This document shows positions 35,653 through 45,030 of a DNA stretch of 64,000 nt, piece by piece. Where the stretch lies: NCBI GenBank assembly GCA_028704385.1, contig JAQVLA010000006.1, positions 89,938-153,937 on the forward strand, written 5' to 3'. The translations under genes were made by a program, and so were the position numbers. The stretch's first letter is position 1. Every line of letters begins with the position of its first letter. The notes under the pieces are model-generated. The model was not told where the DNA came from and ran no database searches. It saw nothing but the letters and a program-made list of their open reading frames with translations. The DNA comes from Bacteroidales bacterium. Lineage in GTDB: Bacteria; Bacteroidota; Bacteroidia; Bacteroidales; F082.

Positions 35653-36099
35653 TCAATATTTTGAGGGTTCAGGATTGTCATAATCCTGGTCAAAATTAAA
35701 ACTGACAGCTAAGTTGTACTGACATGAAACCGGCTTCCCCCTTTGTTTTGCCGGATTCCAATTGGGCATACTGCTTACAAGTGACAAACTTACGCTATCC
35801 AAATCAGGATGAATGCCTTTCAAAACTTTTGGATCACGTATTGCCCCACTTTTATCCACGGTAAAATTCACATATACCTTTCCTTGCACTTTTTCCTTTC
35901 TTGCTCTTTCTGTATATAGAGCATGCGTGGCAATGTATTTCTTTAAAGCCTCAAATCCGCCAATGAATTCGGGCATTGACTCCACTATATTTATTAACTC
36001 AGCCTCTTCGGTCTTGTCATGCTGCTTCGATGTATCATTTTGACCAATAACGGAAACCGAAATAATAAACAACAACGCAATTAGAACTTGTGTTTTCAT
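35653..36099 (-). CDS. TonB C-terminal domain protein
   Basis: 148 aa. The signal peptide is MKTQVLIALLFIISVSVIGQ. A TonB-like C-terminal domain follows ('EFIGGFEALKKYIATH', 'GKVYVNFTVDKSGAIRDPKVLKG', 'PNWNPAKQRGKPVSCQYNLAVSF'). Unlike classical TonB it has no Pro-rich periplasmic linker, so it is a secreted stand-alone TonB_C protein and not a full energy transducer. Such proteins are frequent in Bacteroidota. It lies 85 bases downstream of the MuiA-like gene on the same strand. Confidence 0.85.
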   Translation of the reverse strand: MKTQVLIALLFIISVSVIGQNDTSKQHDKTEEAELINIVESMPEFIGGFEALKKYIATHALYTERARKEKVQGKVYVNFTVDKSGAIRDPKVLKGIHPDLDSVSLSLVSSMPNWNPAKQRGKPVSCQYNLAVSFNFDQDYDNPEPSKY

Positions 36100-36184
36100 A
36101 GCATTTGAATGTTAAGCGATATAAGCAAATAACTGCGTTTGATTACAAATATTTCCCGGGCATAAATCTTGGGGTAAATTGCTT

Positions 36185-38149
36185 TTAGTCAACATCCAAT
36201 CTCATGTGATTAGGGTATTTAACCGAATATTTTAAGGTCAATTCTTTTTTCTCGTTTGGTTCCAAATAGAGTTCCCAAATTATTTTTCCGGTTTTTTCAT
36301 TTACCCTGCCATTCGAATCTTCAAGCCTTTCAATCTCGATTGATTTGTTTTCAGAAACAGGAAATTGATCTTCAATAAAAACCTTGGTTCTCACAGTTTT
36401 ATTGTTCTTGACTGTAATACTCCAATTGATCGTTTCCCGTATGTTATTCCCGATAAACTGCTTTTCATTTTTTTCTTTTAGCAATGTCCGCTCAACCAGA
36501 ATGTTTTTCTCTCTGTTCAAAGAAACTGCTAAAGTATCCTTGATGTTTTTAACATCAATTTCTGATTGGCCGGTAAATACCCCATTGTAATAAATACTTG
36601 ATTTCCCCGACAGCAGATTCAATTTCGACCATTCACTTATTTCTGCAATCAGGAAAACATCATTGTCCAGTTTGGGAACACTTCTGAAAACAAAATTTAC
36701 AGGAATCTTTACTTCTTTGATTTTGACATTGTAATCTTTACCATCGGATGGAATTGTGTAAGGAATATCAATTTTATACTCCAAACCTGTTACAGTAGCA
36801 TTTGGCTCATAACCATCAACAAACACAATTTCTTCGGCCCTTGATCCCCTTATGCCAGCGACTGTTGAAGCTTTTGAATTAGCTTTGCTTTCGGGCATTA
36901 TTTCCATTTCTCGTTCAGTAACCGAACCAACTCTTCGGGATTCAGCTTCATTGATTAGTGGAACCTTATATTCAACTATTTGCACTTCATCAAGCGAAAA
37001 AGCAGCAGCTTGCATTTTGAAATCCTGAAAAGTTATTTTGCCTGCATTTACTTGCACACCTTTCATTTCTGTGCTTTCATAACCAACAAATGAAACGATC
37101 ACATCATAATATCCGGGATTTATTGGCTTAATGGAATATCTTCCATCAAAATCTGTTGTGGTACCCACAACAACTTCTCCATTATTGTAAACTACTACGT
37201 TTGCGAAGGGAATGGGGTCTCCTGTATTCACATCCGAAATATTTCCCCGCAATGCAGACTGTTCGCTAATTACATTGTTCTTTTGATAACTATTTTTCCT
37301 TTCAATGAACCAGGTTTCCAATTGCGGTATTATATTGCTTAAGGTGGGTCTGTTAGTTGATAGTGTTAAATTTATACCATTCCAATCTTCTCCGGTCGAC
37401 TGGTAGATATTCGCATTATAAATCAGATTTAAAGGCGCATGATTATCATCCACCCTGAAATCGTATAATGGGGTCCAACCAGCAGATGAAACAAAATAAC
37501 TAATCCTGAAGTTAGCATTTATCTGTGCTTCACTGTTGACTGCGAATACAATTTTACTGGTTGGTTTTTTCTCATGTGACACGTATTTGTTCAATTCTAA
37601 ATATAAATCCTGTATTTTTTCCTTTTGTAAATCCAACTCAACCTTAAGATTTAGTTGATTTTGTCTGATCTCATTCAGTTTTGTCCGGTAAAAGGCAGCG
37701 GCTTCTTTGATCACTGCAACTGATGAGCCTTCATCCTCTTTATTCAGCTTACTGTTATCCAACAATATTTTTTCCTCCAGTTCATACACCTTGATTTCAT
37801 TTTGCATCTCCAGTACGCTGATTTTCTGAAGTCTGATTTTGTCCTCGTATGCAAGTACTGTTTTACTTTTTTCGGTTGGATAGACCAGTTCATGCTTTAC
37901 TGACAAAATTTCGCCCTGTTGATTGTTGTCGATTTGGATACTTTGCGGATTAATCTCTGCCGGCAGATTCTCTATTACAAAAATGTGTTTGCCTTTTAAA
38001 ACAGCAATTTTTGCTTCTCTGGTTATCTGTGCTCCATCAATAAATACAGTTACCTCTTTAATTTTCGAATTGAGTTTTAAGGTGTCAATTTCATTACTGT
38101 AAAGATTAAAAGTAAATACTAATGCCAAAATCAAAAGCTTAAATTTCAT
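36185..38149 (-). CDS. MuiA-like DUF4139 protein with inserted carboxypeptidase-regulatory and TonB-plug-like segment
   Basis: 654 aa with signal peptide MKFKLLILALVFTFNLYS. The N-terminal DUF4140 region begins 'IKEVTVFIDGAQITREA', and a coiled-coil stretch follows (about 95-200). DUF4139 starts around 'NFRISYFVSSAGWTPLYDFRVD' and resumes as 'TGLEYKIDIPYTIPSDGKDY' to the C-terminus. Between them, roughly residues 298-450 hold a CarboxypepD_reg-like domain ('GDPIPFANVVVYNNG', 'DFDGRYSIKPINPGYYDV') followed by a segment like the start of a SusC plug ('VTEREMEIMPESKANSKAS', 'RGSRAEEIVFVDG'). The insert explains a length about 100 aa above typical MuiA proteins. Function unknown; an envelope location is likely. 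Confidence 0.85.
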   Translation of the reverse strand: MKFKLLILALVFTFNLYSNEIDTLKLNSKIKEVTVFIDGAQITREAKIAVLKGKHIFVIENLPAEINPQSIQIDNNQQGEILSVKHELVYPTEKSKTVLAYEDKIRLQKISVLEMQNEIKVYELEEKILLDNSKLNKEDEGSSVAVIKEAAAFYRTKLNEIRQNQLNLKVELDLQKEKIQDLYLELNKYVSHEKKPTSKIVFAVNSEAQINANFRISYFVSSAGWTPLYDFRVDDNHAPLNLIYNANIYQSTGEDWNGINLTLSTNRPTLSNIIPQLETWFIERKNSYQKNNVISEQSALRGNISDVNTGDPIPFANVVVYNNGEVVVGTTTDFDGRYSIKPINPGYYDVIVSFVGYESTEMKGVQVNAGKITFQDFKMQAAAFSLDEVQIVEYKVPLINEAESRRVGSVTEREMEIMPESKANSKASTVAGIRGSRAEEIVFVDGYEPNATVTGLEYKIDIPYTIPSDGKDYNVKIKEVKIPVNFVFRSVPKLDNDVFLIAEISEWSKLNLLSGKSSIYYNGVFTGQSEIDVKNIKDTLAVSLNREKNILVERTLLKEKNEKQFIGNNIRETINWSITVKNNKTVRTKVFIEDQFPVSENKSIEIERLEDSNGRVNEKTGKIIWELYLEPNEKKELTLKYSVKYPNHMRLDVD

Positions 38150-38351
38150 AATTTTTATGTTTTTAGGTTATATGTTCATGCGCATTTTCAGTGCTACCGC
38201 TTAGCTGCCTGGGTTGCGATCCCCTGAGCTCGTTTACTGCCTTACAGGCCTGCCGTACCATGCAGAAGGGAGTGCCGAAGAGCGATCCGTGCCTCATTGT
38301 AAACAATCGTTTTTTTATCACTATCATTAAGTTATGGTTTAGCTTATCATT

Positions 38352-39212
38352 TCATTGAATCAGCAGGCTTTTCGAATGGGTTTTATTTTCAGTTGTGGTG
38401 AGTTGAATAAAATACAGGCCTGGTTTAAAGTCATCGGTTTCTATTTTAATAATCAGGTCATTGATCTTTTCAACCCTTCTGACCACTTGTCCCGAAGTGT
38501 TAAGAATGCTGAGGCTGCTGGCTGCTGCATTTGTTTTCAGTGTTAAGACCTGTCCTGAGTTTAAAGGATTTGGCGACACACGAAAGTAATCCGGCTGATC
38601 TTTTTCGGCTATTCCTACAGTACTTTGATAACATTCTGATTCATAAGGCATAATATATCTCAAAGTATCATCCTCATGGAAACATAAGAGCTCCCAAACC
38701 GGACACACAATACATTCCCAATATTTAGTGTGTAGTGGTCCGTTCAGGCTTCCAATGCCTTCGAGCCAGTATTCGTAAACATCTCCGCCCTCACCCAAAT
38801 GCCACCTTTTTCGGGATATGCCAAAGTATTCAACAGTGTCGATGGCGATAACATTTAACAAAATATCACTACAGAACAGGTTGTTAACAAGTGCTGTGTC
38901 TCCAACTTCCAGATCGAAATCATACAATATCCCTTCACTCCCACCTGGAGGAATGTAGTAAACAGTTTTTGTTTCTTCCCTCAAGAGTCCCTGATATTTC
39001 AATGTGACTAATGAGTCGTAGGATACCCAAATCTTATTGTACAGTTTTGATTCAACAACAGAATCACCGGCTATTTTGTAAATTTCCGTTGAGTATCCCA
39101 TTCCGGCAGATAATCTGACATTCCATTGCTTTGCTGGGATTATAAAATCCTGCCCAAACATTGAAACACTTACAAATAGGTTGAGGCAAAAGACTAATAA
39201 GTGCTTTTTCAT
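38352..39212 (-). CDS. Secreted protein with T9SS type A sorting domain
   Basis: 286 aa with signal peptide MKKHLLVFCLNLFVSVSMFGQ. The mature part has no domain I recognise and includes several Cys (for example 'KYWECIVCPVWELLCFHED'). The last about 80 residues form a sorting domain ('FRVSPNPLNSGQVLTL', 'LSILNTSGQVVRRVE', 'KPGLYFIQL', ending SLLIQ). It is probably exported through the type IX system. The gene stands alone, with intergenic gaps on both sides. Confidence 0.8.
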   Translation of the reverse strand: MKKHLLVFCLNLFVSVSMFGQDFIIPAKQWNVRLSAGMGYSTEIYKIAGDSVVESKLYNKIWVSYDSLVTLKYQGLLREETKTVYYIPPGGSEGILYDFDLEVGDTALVNNLFCSDILLNVIAIDTVEYFGISRKRWHLGEGGDVYEYWLEGIGSLNGPLHTKYWECIVCPVWELLCFHEDDTLRYIMPYESECYQSTVGIAEKDQPDYFRVSPNPLNSGQVLTLKTNAAASSLSILNTSGQVVRRVEKINDLIIKIETDDFKPGLYFIQLTTTENKTHSKSLLIQ

Positions 39213-39701
39213 GACTAAATAATTTATTGTAATTCGCTAAGCTAATAATATAGTATGCTATATGCTGGTTCGTTAAAACGATTGCTTATCTGCTTGCTGC
39301 ATACAACCTTTTGTTTGGTTAGTAAGGTATAAAGTTAAAAAAATGTTTTTAGTTCCGGCAAGAAAAAAATCCAGTTGCTGTGTTTTATAGTTACATACAA
39401 TATCCAAACTTTATCAATAGTGAGAGTTTTGGTTCTTTGCTCATGCAAAGAAAACCAGCGAATAGGTTTGGTTCAGGGTTTTCCTGAAACGGATTTCACC
39501 TCGACAAGCCAGTGCGGGTAGAGCTGCACCCGCACAGGGGTTAGAGGATTTATCCTTCCTGCCTTAAACAAGCGGGGAGTATTGCCAAAACAAATACAAA
39601 GAAAACAGGATAAATCAAATACTGTGAAAATACTGCTGATTCGTTCATTTTTAACCCATGAGCGACAGTTGTTGCTTTTATTGAAATATCGGACACAAAA
39701 A
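39213..39701. other. Intergenic region with one strong hairpin
   Basis: No gene seen in this 489-base gap. GTGCGGGT at 39512-39519 pairs perfectly with ACCCGCAC at 39528-39535 around an 8-base loop. No T-run follows, so it is either a structured RNA element or a relic of inserted DNA. Confidence 0.4.
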
Positions 39702-40550
39702 TTAAGTTATTCCAAATTCCTTGGGCCTGCTCCTTAATCCCTGAGCCACAGTGCTAAAATCCTGCTCTTTTTCAAATTCAATCATTAGATTTCCTCCTAC
39801 CAAAACCCTGGGACTGATTCCTAATTTGAATATTTCGCCGTAAACCTCTTTCTTGATCCCGAGGCTATAATCCTTGTTCTTTCGTATGTTTTTCTGGTAG
39901 GCAATCCAATTGGACAGCAAAATGAATGGATAAAAAAATGGCAACAGGATCAGCGATGTGGATTTAATGCGTGTGAAATGATATTTCTTTATTCTAAAGC
40001 CTGAAAGCTTTGCCAGCACCCGTAGCTTTTGGATGCCTATTAAAAAGATATGTCCGAAATAAATTTCGTTTGTGATCTCCTGTTGCGACATCCAGATGCT
40101 GTCCAGTTCATTGGGAGGCATGGTTGAGTTAAATCTTTCACTCTCAGATAAAAAGTAACTCAACCGGGCACGAATATTGGAATAATTTGGGGTTGTGATT
40201 AACAAGGTGCCATTGATTTTGAGCACCCTGCCAAATTCCTTCAAAGCACCATACTGATCACTAAAATGCTCTATCCCTTCCTGACATATCAAAGCATCAA
40301 CAGAATTTCCCTCTATTGGAAGCCCTTCTCTGATATTGGCTCTTTCGCATTTTAAACCTTCAATTTCAAAATACTCAGGAAATAAATCCAATGGGATTGG
40401 CACTGCTCCTATCTCTCTTAAAATTCTGGAAGTCACGCCGTTTCCTGCCGGAAAATCCACAACTTTCTTTCCTTTGAAAAATTTGCTGTTAGTGATTAGA
40501 TATTTTTTGACGTGATATTTTATACTTCTGGGATTGTCTTCGTATTTCAT
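39702..40550 (-). CDS. Class I SAM-dependent methyltransferase
   Basis: 282 aa. The Rossmann-fold SAM site starts 'KKVVDFPAGNGVTSRILREIG', with motif II 'VDALICQEGIEHFSDQYGALKEFGRVLK' and a later 'LLITTPNYSNI', as in UbiE/Methyltransf_11-type enzymes. A hydrophobic stretch near residues 203-222 (TSLILLPFFYPFILLSNWIA) could associate with the membrane, as in some glycan- or lipid-modifying methyltransferases. The substrate cannot be inferred. It is flanked by non-coding gaps and an ABC-F gene on the same strand. Confidence 0.85.
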   Translation of the reverse strand: MKYEDNPRSIKYHVKKYLITNSKFFKGKKVVDFPAGNGVTSRILREIGAVPIPLDLFPEYFEIEGLKCERANIREGLPIEGNSVDALICQEGIEHFSDQYGALKEFGRVLKINGTLLITTPNYSNIRARLSYFLSESERFNSTMPPNELDSIWMSQQEITNEIYFGHIFLIGIQKLRVLAKLSGFRIKKYHFTRIKSTSLILLPFFYPFILLSNWIAYQKNIRKNKDYSLGIKKEVYGEIFKLGISPRVLVGGNLMIEFEKEQDFSTVAQGLRSRPKEFGIT

Positions 40551-40752
40551 GCTTTCTTTATCTTTTTACCCACTGGCTGTAAGCCTTTAATCATTAATTG
40601 GCTAAAGTGTATTCTAAGGCCTAAAAGTAAAAAAAATTCAATGCAAGGCTTCAAACAAGTGCAGATTTATCAAAGATTCTGTTTTCGAAAACGCAGGTCA
40701 ATCAATCTTTTTGGCCTGCAAACAGGGCTTCCTTGTTTGTTGAGGTTCGTCA

Positions 40753-42342
40753 TCAAAGCTGGAAAATCCGCCCGATATTAATCTGTTCTAAAAAGACAGT
40801 ATCATGCGAAACAACCAGCAAAGTTCCCTGATAATCTTTTATCACCCCGGTTAGTATTTCTATGTTCTGGATGTCGAGATTATTGGTCGGTTCGTCCAGC
40901 ACAATCATATCCGGAGCCTGATTGCTCAAACTCAGGCAGCACAAGATCAATCGCATCCTTTCGCCACCACTCAAAACAGCGCACGATTTGTCCCAATCAT
41001 CTTTGGTAAACAAATACCTGTTCAGATTGGTTTTTATCTGGTGTTCGTGCAGTGCGGTGGTATTGAATAATTGCGCCTGCTCGTAAACATTCAGATCAGC
41101 ATTAATGAGGGCGTAATTCTGGTCGATGTAAACCGAATTGCCTGTTGCCCGAAAAAGCTGTCCGATTTTAGGTTCCAGGGTACCCAGGATCAATTTGATC
41201 AGTGTGGTTTTTCCGGAACCGTTTGGCCCTTGAATGGCAATTCTTTCCCCACTCACGATTTGTAGGTTTATATTTTCCTTCCAGAGATATTCCTGCTGTT
41301 CATAACCATAATTGATCTGGTCTGCAATCAAGAGTTTCTTGCCCTTGTGAAGTCCGGAACTTTCGAAATTGAATTTCATCTGGTCTATCGCCGAAAGACC
41401 GGCACGCAGGCTCTGAAGCTCCGACCTGACGTTTTCAATTTTTCCGGAATGAACCTCTGCAATTCTGGCTGTGCTTCTTTCTGCACTATTTTTCAAGGTG
41501 TTGATTGCGATTTTCGGAAGACACAGTTTCACGGCTTTCTTTTTAACCCGCACAGTTGATTTTTGCTTACGTTCGATGGTTTGCTGTTCCTTTTCTTTGG
41601 CCTTTTTCAAGGCTTTCTCTTTGTTGCGAATATCCTGGGTAAGTGCTTCGGTCTCCGTTTGTTTTTGACTGACATAAAAATCGTAATTACCGCCATAAAC
41701 TGTAATTTCGTTCTTTTTTAGTTCGCAGGTTTTGTGTAAAAGATTCAGCAATGTCCGGTCGTGACTAACAATAATCTGTGCTTGCCTGGCATTTCGAATA
41801 AAGTCATACAAAAGCTCCCTTCCCTCGTCGTCCAGATGATTGCTGGGCTCATCCAGCAAAACCAAGGAGGGCTGATGAATACCTATGCCTGCCAAAAAAA
41901 CTTTTGTCGTTTGGCCTCCACTCAGGTTTTCCAGCTTTTCGTCTAAGTCCAAATTACTTAGTTTCCAATAATTTAGCACGTTGTTGCAGCGTTCTTCTAG
42001 GGCCCAATCATCATTAAGTGTTTCGTAGTTTTGCTCTGAGATGTTTCCAGCCAAAATTTCGTGAAGTGCTTTTAGTTTTTTGTCAATTCCCAAAGCCTCG
42101 CCAATGCTAAGTTTGTTGTATTGACCGAATTGCTGAGGCACATAATACGGCCTGGCATCCAGCTGAATAGTTCCGTTTGATGGCATCAAAATCCCTGCAA
42201 TGATCTTTAGGAGAATTGATTTGCCTGTTCCGTTGTTTCCAATTAAGGCAATTTTCTCCAAAGGATTCAGGGTGAGGCTGATGTCGCTGAACAGCAATGC
42301 ACTGTCGGGATGCGAATAGGATAAATTTTGAATCGTAAGCAT
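40753..42342 (-). CDS. ABC-F family ATPase, second copy
   Basis: 529 aa from the ATG at 42342; an upstream ATG at 42378 adds residues before the usual 'LTIQNLSYSHPD' start and is not preferred. Two nucleotide-binding domains: GNNGTGKS with signature LSGGQTTKV, and GPNGSGKTT with LSGGERMRL. Walker B regions are LLDEPSNHLD and VLDEPTNNLD. A long basic linker ('KEKEQQTIERKQKSTVRVKKKA') resembles that of ABC-F proteins, some of which protect ribosomes from antibiotics. It is clearly diverged from the first ABC-F protein, so the two are paralogues with probably different roles. A minus-strand -7-like TATTTTTG is at 42457-42464. Confidence 0.9.
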   Translation of the reverse strand: MLTIQNLSYSHPDSALLFSDISLTLNPLEKIALIGNNGTGKSILLKIIAGILMPSNGTIQLDARPYYVPQQFGQYNKLSIGEALGIDKKLKALHEILAGNISEQNYETLNDDWALEERCNNVLNYWKLSNLDLDEKLENLSGGQTTKVFLAGIGIHQPSLVLLDEPSNHLDDEGRELLYDFIRNARQAQIIVSHDRTLLNLLHKTCELKKNEITVYGGNYDFYVSQKQTETEALTQDIRNKEKALKKAKEKEQQTIERKQKSTVRVKKKAVKLCLPKIAINTLKNSAERSTARIAEVHSGKIENVRSELQSLRAGLSAIDQMKFNFESSGLHKGKKLLIADQINYGYEQQEYLWKENINLQIVSGERIAIQGPNGSGKTTLIKLILGTLEPKIGQLFRATGNSVYIDQNYALINADLNVYEQAQLFNTTALHEHQIKTNLNRYLFTKDDWDKSCAVLSGGERMRLILCCLSLSNQAPDMIVLDEPTNNLDIQNIEILTGVIKDYQGTLLVVSHDTVFLEQINIGRIFQL

Positions 42343-42626
42343 AATTTCTTCCATTGGGTGAAAAACAAGGCAGGTCAATCCATGCAGAGGATCAGCCGTT
42401 ATCTAAAAATGGGGAAGAAATTATATTTTCATTGTTGCTTACTTTGATTAATACCGCAAAAATAAAAAATATTTCAGAATGAAATTGTACTGATTTATGA
42501 TCTTATGGAATTATCAGTAACAGACTATCTTTCAGTCAGCAGGTTATATTATTTCATGTTATTGAGGGTTTGCCAAAAAACCCGAAATTGACTATCCCGG
42601 TCAATAATCCCTATTGTCCTCCGGAG

Positions 42627-44141
42627 CTATTCTTTGTTAACATTACGGTATATATCCATCTTATCTGTTGGTCGCAGTGCATCGAGCCATTTAAATCCCT
42701 TGAGTTTTTCTTCGCCCGGGGGCAGGTCTTTCTCGGGATACATCACCTCATTGGGACTGGAACGGTAGATGATCTCATTGATCTGGCTTTCGAGCAGTTT
42801 GATGAGCATCCTGCTTGCTTTAGCCAGGTTTATTCCAATCAGATTCTTATCCTCTTCGCGTACCCAATACACCGTTTGGGCATTACCTTCCACAGCGATC
42901 CGATCGAGTTCGTTCTTTTCGAAATAACCAATCATATCCTTGCCTTTGATCTGGTTAAAGCCTTTGATGCTGTCGCGCGAAACGATGAAGGCATTGTTGT
43001 ACATCACCAGGCTGTCGAGGGCTTTGTTGGTCATCATGATGTGGATAGAATCGGCTGTGAGCTGGTTTTGATCAGACCAAAGCACCGGATCGCGATACAT
43101 CCGGATGGTAGAATCCGACATCAGATAGGAAAGGCTGTCGCAAACGCCCTGCAGGTCGGTTCTAAAAAACCTCACACCGTAATAGCCTTCCATTTTTTTG
43201 GCTTCGCGCTCTTTATCAAAGTACAAAAAAAGTGTGTCGGCATGCATAAAAAGCGAATCGCCCGAATCGTACGAAACAGCCATGGCACTGTCCGTAACGT
43301 ATGATTTGCCTTCGTGCTCCCACAATTGCCCAAAAGCCCCTCTCACAATAACCTGGTAAATGGTATCCACCACCTCCACATGTCCGCCGGCGCGACCAAA
43401 ACCAGTATTGCGGTCATAAAACATGGTATCGGCATACACCATTTGCTCCATGGTGTAAATGCTTGGCCGCTTGGTAAGGTAAGCCTGGTCTGTCAGGGTA
43501 TTGTACCAACCATACTCTCCATAAAGTGTGTTTTCGTCGCTGCGAATCACCGTTGGCCCATAAAACCAGGCTATCTGCGTTTTTGAATTGTAAACCAAAG
43601 TATCCGAATAGGTTTCATAATCGGGTGTCAGCAGCACTACATCCTTCCGAAAGTAAAACTCCTTGATATCCGATTGATAATACCCTTTCACACTGGTGAG
43701 TACCTTTTCACCCTGCGTGATCTTTCCGTTATTGGGATAGTGAGCCAGTTTGGTGATGCGGTTATAGAGAAGATATTGCGTTTCGAGAACGGTGGAATCA
43801 TCGATGAGCCTTACATTATCAAAAAGCTCAGCTATGCGGGAGTCTCCGTTGTAAATCAGCCGGTCCGAATAAATATCCAGGCTGTCGTTCACATTGATAT
43901 GTACGCTGCCGAAAGCATCAAAGTTGCGGGTCTTTTCGTTCAGGAAGGCGCTGTCGCAGTAGAAAAGTGTTGAGTCCTGCCGCAAAATTACATCACCTAC
44001 CAGCCGCTGCACATCTTTTCCGAGACGGGCATCATAATTGGCTTTTTTCGCCCTTTCGATGTGAATGACGGTTTTTTGCGCCAGCACTTCGTGGCTAATA
44101 AAAAGCCAGCATAAAACGACCAAAAACAGATAGTGTTTCAT
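42627..44141 (-). CDS. OstA/LptA-like organic solvent tolerance protein
   Basis: 504 aa with signal peptide MKHYLFLVVLCWLFISHEVLAQ. OstA-type beta-jellyroll repeats recur through the protein ('RLVGDVILRQDSTLFYCDSAF', 'FGSVHINVNDSLDIYSDRLIY', 'VDTMFY'-like strands). This is the Bacteroidota form of the periplasmic LptA bridge that carries LPS to LptD. Length is longer than proteobacterial LptA, as usual in this phylum. Its partner LptD is at the other end of the window. The Fnr-type regulator gene ends 69 bases upstream on the same strand. Confidence 0.85.
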   Translation of the reverse strand: MKHYLFLVVLCWLFISHEVLAQKTVIHIERAKKANYDARLGKDVQRLVGDVILRQDSTLFYCDSAFLNEKTRNFDAFGSVHINVNDSLDIYSDRLIYNGDSRIAELFDNVRLIDDSTVLETQYLLYNRITKLAHYPNNGKITQGEKVLTSVKGYYQSDIKEFYFRKDVVLLTPDYETYSDTLVYNSKTQIAWFYGPTVIRSDENTLYGEYGWYNTLTDQAYLTKRPSIYTMEQMVYADTMFYDRNTGFGRAGGHVEVVDTIYQVIVRGAFGQLWEHEGKSYVTDSAMAVSYDSGDSLFMHADTLFLYFDKEREAKKMEGYYGVRFFRTDLQGVCDSLSYLMSDSTIRMYRDPVLWSDQNQLTADSIHIMMTNKALDSLVMYNNAFIVSRDSIKGFNQIKGKDMIGYFEKNELDRIAVEGNAQTVYWVREEDKNLIGINLAKASRMLIKLLESQINEIIYRSSPNEVMYPEKDLPPGEEKLKGFKWLDALRPTDKMDIYRNVNKE

Positions 44142-44210
44142 AAATTGTCAGGCTGCAAAATTAGTGAATTAGTGCAATCAACTTCGGTTTTAGTTTCTTA
44201 CTCAGGTTAC

Positions 44211-44900
44211 TTATCCCAGTTTGCTGATCTTCCGGAGCATATCTTTTTCGATCAGATTGATCTTTTTGCCTTTCACCTGAATCAAGCCATCAGCTTTGAG
44301 TCGTCCAAGCGTTCGGGATACACTTTCGCGTGTGGCATGTATATAATCTCCAAAATCGCTTTGCGACAGGGGCAGTTCAAAACTGTCAGCCTCAAAAATT
44401 TCATCAGCCAAAAAAAGAAGGGCATCGGCCAGCCTGCCATGAATTTGCTTCTGCATCTGATTGATTGAACGATCATAAAAAGATAGCTCATCCTGACAAA
44501 TGCTGTTGATCACCTCGTTGGCAAACCTGCCATTACGCATGATCAGGGTTTTAAATGTGCTCGTAAAAATAAAACAGACTGTTGTAGGTAAGAGTGCGGT
44601 AGCCGAATAATGATTAATCTTATCTCCTAATACTGTTGGGATGCCAATGAAACGGGGCGGTTTTACCAATTTAAGAATCTGGTCTTTTGACGGACCATTT
44701 TTGTGAATCTTGACCAATCCTGTTTTTACATAGGCAATATTGGATGTTAATGACCCCTGTTGAAAAATCCGTTCATTACGGCCATATTCAGCACCGGCAC
44801 AATTTGTTTTGAGAAAATCAAGCTCTTGCTGATCAAGCACTTCAACAGCACAAGATCGAATACGACACGTTTCACAATTAACCTGGCCAGGGAGATCCAT
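44211..44900 (-). CDS. Crp/Fnr family transcriptional regulator, probable iron-sulfur sensor
   Basis: 229 aa. N-terminal cysteines Cys9-x2-Cys12-x4-Cys17, plus Cys108 91 residues further on (in TTVCFIFTSTF), mirror the four FNR [4Fe-4S] ligands (Cys20, 23, 29 and 122). A cNMP-binding-type beta-roll follows. The C-terminal helix-turn-helix contains 'ATRESVSRTLGRL', matching the FNR recognition residues Glu, Ser and Arg (E-x2-S-R) and not the CRP form. It is therefore probably an oxygen-responsive activator/repressor. The FNR core box TGAT-N4-ATCA lies at 44944-44955, upstream of its own start. Confidence 0.88.
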   Translation of the reverse strand: MDLPGQVNCETCRIRSCAVEVLDQQELDFLKTNCAGAEYGRNERIFQQGSLTSNIAYVKTGLVKIHKNGPSKDQILKLVKPPRFIGIPTVLGDKINHYSATALLPTTVCFIFTSTFKTLIMRNGRFANEVINSICQDELSFYDRSINQMQKQIHGRLADALLFLADEIFEADSFELPLSQSDFGDYIHATRESVSRTLGRLKADGLIQVKGKKINLIEKDMLRKISKLG

Positions 44901-44927
44901 AACAAAAACGGTTTTGATTTAGAACAG

Positions 44928-44935
44928 TAAAGATA
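44928..44935 (-). promoter_or_regulatory. Possible -7 box of the Fnr-like regulator
   Basis: TATCTTTA on the minus strand, one mismatch to TAnnTTTG, 27 bases upstream of the ATG. The Fnr-like box at 44944-44955 would overlap the -33 region, a position that suits negative autoregulation. Confidence 0.3.
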
Positions 44936-44943
44936 CGAATTTG

Positions 44944-44955
44944 TGATATAGATCA
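44944..44955. promoter_or_regulatory. Fnr-like box
   Basis: TGAT-ATAG-ATCA, the exact core of the FNR site TTGAT-N4-ATCAA with only the outermost bases differing. It lies between the divergent Fnr-like regulator and a small membrane protein. Confidence 0.55.
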
Positions 44956-44965
44956 TAATTGGAAT

Positions 44966-44979
44966 GTGTAAATTATCAC
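44966..44979. promoter_or_regulatory. Second, weaker Crp/Fnr-like box
   Basis: GTGTA-AATT-ATCAC; equally readable as the CRP-type TGTGT-N6-TCACA (44965-44980). Its centre is 23 bp from the first box, about two helical turns, so dimers could bind side by side. Confidence 0.4.
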
Positions 44980-45012
44980 ATGTGTACCTGACTCTGGTGG
45001 GTGTTGCGGGCT

Positions 45013-45020
45013 TAAATTTG
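45013..45020 (+). promoter_or_regulatory. -7 box of the small Cys-rich membrane protein
   Basis: TAAATTTG (TAnnTTTG), 11 bases before the ATG at 45031. The second Crp/Fnr-like box is centred roughly 54 bases upstream of the expected start point. Confidence 0.45.
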
Positions 45021-45030
45021 TAGTAAAATT

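Noticed and set aside
39512-39535. GTGCGGGT/ACCCGCAC hairpin as a terminator
   Set aside because: No T-run follows on either strand and no gene ends right before it.
42570-43304. 244-aa plus-strand frame opposite the OstA-like gene
   Set aside because: Antisense shadow of a gene with signal peptide and repeated OstA strands; the shadow has no start context or domain.
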